In this document: one piece after another, positions 34,514 through 36,585 of the stretch
How the letters are laid out: the number at the start of each line of letters is the position of its first letter
How positions within the stretch are numbered: position 1 is the stretch's first letter
DNA from: Alphaproteobacteria bacterium
Lineage (GTDB): Bacteria > Pseudomonadota > Alphaproteobacteria > SHVR01
DNA length: 36,585 nt
Assembly: GCA_009694185.1 (NCBI GenBank)
Contig: SHVR01000027.1
Coordinates: forward strand, 1 to 36,585
Reading direction: 5' to 3'
Translations under genes and position numbers: made by a program
Notes under the pieces: model-generated
What the model saw: the letters and a program-made list of their open reading frames with translations, nothing else
Told to the model about the DNA's origin: nothing
Database searches by the model: none

Positions 34514-35242
34514 ATGGATGGCGTCATGACGGCCCGTCAAACCCTGCTCCTACTGCCCGGTCTGCTGTGCGACGCCCGGCTTTGGGTGCCGCAGCGGGCG
34601 GCACTCGGCGATCTGGCGGAGATCGTCGTCGCCGATCTGACCCAGCAAGAGAGTATGCGGGCGATGGCCGAAGCGGCCTTGGCGCTGGTGCCGGGCGAGA
34701 GGCAGGTGGCGGTGGCTGGGCTCTCCATGGGTGGCTATGTCGCCATGGAAATCGCCTGCACTTGGCCCGAACGGGTCAGCCGGCTCGCTCTCCTCGACAC
34801 CCGCGCCCAACCCGACAGTCCGGTGGCGGCCGCCGCCCGGCGCGACCTGCTCGGCTTGGCCAGGCAAGGCCGCTTCAAGGGCGTGACGCGCCGCCTGCTG
34901 CCGACCCTCATCCACCCGTCCAGGCTGGCCGACGTGGCATTAACCCAATTGGTGATGGCCATGGCGGAAGCGGTTGGCCGCGAGGGGTTTTTCCGGCAGA
35001 TGCGGGCGATCATGGCAAGGGCCGACCGGCGGCCGGCGCTCGCGGCAATATGTTGCCCGACCCTGGTGCTGTGCGGACGCGAAGATGCCCGAACGCCACC
35101 CGCCGACAGCGAGGAGATCGCCGCCCTCATTCCCGGCGCCAAGCTGGCCCTGATCGAGACCTGCGGTCACCTCACCAGCCTGGAGCAGCCGGGCCCGGTC
35201 AACGAAGCGCTCCGTGAGTGGCTGATGGCGCCGACGCCCTGA
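34514..35242 (+). CDS. Alpha/beta-fold hydrolase
   Basis: The 242-aa protein shows the typical nucleophile elbow GLSMGG, an Asp in GREDARTP, and a His in TCGHLTSLEQP, completing a Ser-Asp-His triad. The start LLLPGLLCDARLWVPQ contains the oxyanion-hole strand. It is probably a carboxylesterase or related hydrolase of small esters. Two starts are possible: ATG 34514 (MDGVM) or the in-frame ATG 34526, which has a GGATGG site. The A/T-rich 159-base gap upstream (34355-34513) is shared with the divergent helicase gene and must hold its promoter. The stop lies 5 bases from the convergent lipoprotein stop. Confidence 0.88.
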   Translation: MDGVMTARQTLLLLPGLLCDARLWVPQRAALGDLAEIVVADLTQQESMRAMAEAALALVPGERQVAVAGLSMGGYVAMEIACTWPERVSRLALLDTRAQPDSPVAAAARRDLLGLARQGRFKGVTRRLLPTLIHPSRLADVALTQLVMAMAEAVGREGFFRQMRAIMARADRRPALAAICCPTLVLCGREDARTPPADSEEIAALIPGAKLALIETCGHLTSLEQPGPVNEALREWLMAPTP

Positions 35243-35247
35243 TTCCG

Positions 35248-35823
35248 CTAATTGCCGAAGATCAGCCGGTCGAGGATATAGCCGCCGCTGCCCTGGGGTT
35301 CGCCCGGCCGTTCGGTCGGCAGGAGCGCGAGCGTCACGCGCTCGACCAAGCGGGTAAGCGCGGGATCGGCCGAGCCGGCGATAGCGGACGCCTCGCCGAC
35401 CACCTCGGAAAGCACGGTGTGACGCTGGCAGAAGGCGGCTTGCAGGCGGAGCCGGTTGCCAGGTGGCGCGGCGCCGACAGGATCGCCGGCGCAAAGGGCG
35501 CGGCCGTTGCTGTCGGCCGGCGCGCCGAACAAGAGGATCACGCGGAAGTTGAGGCGCGCACGGTTGTCGGGCGTCGCCGTGAAACGGGTATCGCCACCAT
35601 AGGTCGCTTGCATGGCGCGGAGCACGGCACCCCCGAACTCGGCCTCCGGGGCGGCGGTCGGGTTGCCGCGGATGTCGACCACGAGATCGCGGCCGCCCGC
35701 CGCATAGCGCATGACGGAGCCGGTATAGGCCGGATAGCGCTCCGAATGGGTGAGGTCGCCGCCGGTTGCCGCACAACCGGCGAGTACCACCCCGAACAGC
35801 GCGGCGACCCAACGGCCGGCCAT
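35248..35823 (-). CDS. Lipoprotein, paralogue of the neighbour (unknown function)
   Basis: The 191-aa product has a lipobox near the start: VVLAGC, so it is probably a lipid-anchored envelope protein. The mature part is ERYPAYTGSVMRYAAGGRDLVVDIRGNPTAAPEAEF, and ends VERVTLALLPTERPG. It shares a clear skeleton with the next gene: YPxYxGSxxxYAA, RDL, GNPTAxPxxxF, and FCxxxxxLSEV. It is therefore a tandem paralogue. No known domain is recognised. The gap to the next gene upstream is 22 bases, so the pair is probably one operon. Confidence 0.8.
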   Translation of the reverse strand: MAGRWVAALFGVVLAGCAATGGDLTHSERYPAYTGSVMRYAAGGRDLVVDIRGNPTAAPEAEFGGAVLRAMQATYGGDTRFTATPDNRARLNFRVILLFGAPADSNGRALCAGDPVGAAPPGNRLRLQAAFCQRHTVLSEVVGEASAIAGSADPALTRLVERVTLALLPTERPGEPQGSGGYILDRLIFGN

Positions 35824-35845
35824 CGCCTCTGGCTCGCTATCGGTC

Positions 35846-36412
35846 TTACGACCGCCTGTTGCCGCCGCTCGGCCCGATCCGCTCTTCGGAGCTCAAGGGC
35901 GGCATGAGCGCGTAGACGGTCGCCGCCATCAGGCGGTCGAGATCGGCCGCCGATACCAGGCTCGACACGGAGGCCAAGACTTCCGACAACAGCCGCTCGC
36001 CGTCGCAGAAGGCGAGCACCACCTGGACCGCGTGTTGTTCCGTGACCGCCTCGGATGGCGGCGCCGCGCGACAATAGGCCGCGCCGGCCGCCGAGATGGG
36101 TGCGCCAAAGGCCACCACCACCCGGTAATCCTTGCGCCACGTCTCGCCGGGCGCGGTGGCAAAGCGGGTGCCACTCTGGCCATTCTTGCCTTGCATGGCG
36201 AACGCGACGGCGCTATCGAAAGCCTCCTTGGGAAGCGCCGTTGGATTGCCGATGACCACCAGCTTGAGATCCCGGTCGGCGGCCGCGTAAGTGGCGGCGC
36301 TGCCAACATAGCTCGGGTAGACGGCGTAGTTCTGGGTTACGCCGCTACAGGCCGCCAGCAGGCCCGCGCACGCAAGCGCGCCCAATGCGACGATCCTTGA
36401 TGTCCTGGTCAT
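35846..36412 (-). CDS. Lipoprotein, paralogue of the neighbour (unknown function)
   Basis: The 188-aa product starts with a signal peptide and lipobox (GALACAGLLAAC), so it is probably an anchored lipoprotein. AAGGAG precedes the ATG by 8 bases. Its mature part (VYPSYVGSAATYAAADRDLKLVVIGNPTALPKEAF) matches the following gene at YPxYxGS, the Asp-Leu after RD, GNPTA and later AFCxxxxxLSEV. The shared pattern suggests an ancient tandem duplication. No enzymatic motif was seen. It is likely an envelope structural or sensor protein; the role is not inferable. Confidence 0.8.
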   Translation of the reverse strand: MTRTSRIVALGALACAGLLAACSGVTQNYAVYPSYVGSAATYAAADRDLKLVVIGNPTALPKEAFDSAVAFAMQGKNGQSGTRFATAPGETWRKDYRVVVAFGAPISAAGAAYCRAAPPSEAVTEQHAVQVVLAFCDGERLLSEVLASVSSLVSAADLDRLMAATVYALMPPLSSEERIGPSGGNRRS

Positions 36413-36428
36413 GGCGGTGCTCCTTGGC

Positions 36429-36449
36429 GATCGGTTAATTACCCCGATC
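36429..36449. promoter_or_regulatory. Inverted repeat upstream of the lipoprotein pair
   Basis: GATCGG and CCGATC, six bases each, are separated by nine A/T-rich bases. It lies 17 bases upstream of the first lipoprotein start. It may be an operator or a small hairpin; support is limited to the symmetry. Confidence 0.25.
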
Positions 36450-36452
36450 TAT

Positions 36453-36585
36453 TCACGGTGCTGAGGCTGGCGCCGGCTTGGGTTCCGTCTGACGAGCATG
36501 ACCGCGACGCCATTTGCATCGTTTGATGGTGAAGGTCGGTGGTCGGCGCTTGGGGTTGATGGGCTGGGGTTGGGGTGGGGCACGC
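36453..36585 (-). CDS. Possible 3' end of a gene that continues beyond the window
   Basis: A minus-strand frame is open from the window edge to a TGA at 36453-36455, just upstream of the lipoprotein pair. The 43-residue tail is Pro/Lys/Arg-rich (INPKRRPPTFTIKRCKWRRG; ends EPKPAPASAP). It may be the disordered C-terminus of an upstream gene, or a chance open stretch in GC-rich DNA. No family can be recognised. Confidence 0.25.
   Translation of the reverse strand, partial: RAPPQPQPINPKRRPPTFTIKRCKWRRGHARQTEPKPAPASAP

Overview
The window is high-GC, gene-dense DNA of an alphaproteobacterial kind, probably a Rhodospirillales-like heterotroph. This is inferred from base composition and gene content: TRAP transporter genes, hydantoinase/oxoprolinase-type A/B pairs, a CoA-dependent catabolic operon, a YcgN-type cysteine-cluster protein, and a LAB_N/ArnT-like lipid glycosylation unit. 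The species cannot be named from the sequence. I saw no rRNA, tRNA, CRISPR array or replication origin.

Layout from left to right. (1) 1-147 is the 3' end of an IS3-family element. It cuts off a second TRAP receptor gene (148-249), which lies downstream of an intact receptor/small permease/large permease set, dctP-dctQ-dctM (minus strand, 3500 to 455). (2) 3965-5386 holds housekeeping-type genes: a YcgN-like protein, a YgjP-like metallopeptidase and a 64-aa protein. (3) 5455-14057 is an accessory catabolic block. A hydantoinase/oxoprolinase A/B pair and a BASS-type permease read leftward. Two Asp/Glu-racemase-superfamily enzymes and a class V PLP enzyme read rightward, with a cupin on the opposite strand between them. 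(4) 14061-19462 is a cell-surface glycosylation block: GT39, LAB_N and GT2 with 4-base overlaps, a CobW-type GTPase, a GT25 gene, and a GT9 gene broken by an internal deletion. (5) 19557-26834 is a long minus-strand catabolic series: enoyl-CoA hydratase, GIY-YIG-like protein, acyl-CoA dehydrogenase, class III CoA transferase, amidase, single-domain cyclic-nucleotide-binding protein, beta-hydroxyacid dehydrogenase and SDR. It reads as activation and oxidation of an amide- or acid-derived acyl-CoA, but the substrate is not visible. (6) 26974-28999 is a decayed zone: an inverted second IS3 end, an LLM-class flavin oxidoreductase gene with a frameshift, and a BrnT-toxin remnant. (7) 29000-32791 is a second hydantoinase/oxoprolinase pair in B-then-A order. 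(8) 32798-36585 holds a DEAD-box RNA helicase, an alpha/beta hydrolase, two tandem paralogous lipoproteins, and possibly the tail of one more gene.

The most interesting points are: the two independent A/B amidohydrolase/carboxylase pairs with a set of Cys-containing and Cys-less racemase-fold enzymes; the racemase-fold enzyme that has lost both catalytic cysteines; the 63-bp duplication across the end of hyuB; the receptor gene broken by an IS; and the several gene remnants between the islands. No strictly new defence or mobile system is evident. The strongest candidate for something undescribed is the catabolic block at about 5.4-14 kb.
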